From: Mermis nigrescens
Lineage: Eukaryota; Nematoda; Enoplea; Mermithida; Mermithidae
Assembly (NCBI GenBank): GCA_036768485.1
Contig: JAVLUZ010000154.1
Span: forward strand, 1,503,308-1,567,307
Reading direction: 5' to 3'
DNA length: 64,000 bases
The notes below the pieces were generated by a model that was given only the letters and a program-made list of their open reading frames with translations, ran no database searches and was not told the origin of the DNA. A program made the position numbers and the translations under genes. Numbering within the stretch: position 1 is the first letter of the stretch; every line of letters starts with the position of its first letter. Positions 63,815 through 64,000 of the stretch are shown one piece after another.

Positions 63815-64000
63815 AGTTTTGTACTCCAGCTCAGATTTACGGATACGAAATCAAGTATGCTTACGTCTTAGTCCTCAAATAAAGGAAAATGATCAAAAAA
63901 ACCACAGCTTAGTATATGATTGAAAACACGTCTTAACACAACGGTTATAATGAGTTTGAACCCCATAAACCCCAGTCTTCGCGACCGGACAAACATTTTT
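63815..64000. other. Nothing recognised
   Basis: Short remaining unique stretch at the window edge; no open frame or repeat seen. Confidence 0.4.

Overview
This is a eukaryotic, almost certainly invertebrate-animal, window. It is AT-rich and dominated by repeats. It has no bacterial-style operons. The few real coding stretches are short exons with good splice sites, separated by introns of 2.6 to 7 kb that are packed with transposons. The protein matches are animal housekeeping genes, and there are tRNA-derived SINE pieces and a jockey/CR1-type LINE. I cannot name the species. Two runs of exactly 100 N (28587-28686, 42058-42157) are scaffold gaps.

Genes. The clearest gene is on the minus strand between 61595 and 44581: five exons with phase-compatible splice sites that encode 282 residues of JKAMP (JNK1/MAPK8-associated membrane protein), lacking only the N-terminal exon or exons. 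At 9422-9616 (minus) is one terminal exon that looks like the C-terminus of farnesyl diphosphate synthase; I found no other exon of that gene. A degenerate ankyrin-like piece (about 3016-3252) and a Cys-rich possible exon (6333-6472) are weak calls.

Layout. 1-5227: a huge fold-back element with about 1.6-kb arms carrying 20-bp minisatellites. 5.2-11.4 kb: minisatellites, a SINE, the FPPS-like exon and short hAT MITEs. 11.4-14.7 kb: a TAGGGATGTCT-ended element enclosing a second fold-back and three copies of MITE family A. 14.8-27.6 kb: several different DNA transposons strung along (TA)n arrays. 28.9-31.8 kb: element L with element N inserted in it. 32.8-33.8 kb: an inverted-repeat element with tRNA-like modules in both arms. 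33.9-39.3 kb: a LINE (minus) broken by a hAT element, itself broken by a second and that by a third. 42-64 kb: the JKAMP introns, filled with families A, B, K, L, T, U, V, W and Y.

Main pattern. Most of the DNA transposons end in CA...TG or TAGGGATG and are flanked by 8-bp target-site duplications (TSDs), many perfect. This is the hAT superfamily signature. No transposase is recognisable, so all copies seen here are non-autonomous. I use private family letters (A, B, C, ...) only to link copies within this window. Many families share two internal habits: a GGCGCTTCGCGCC hairpin motif, and arrays of short repeats just inside the termini.
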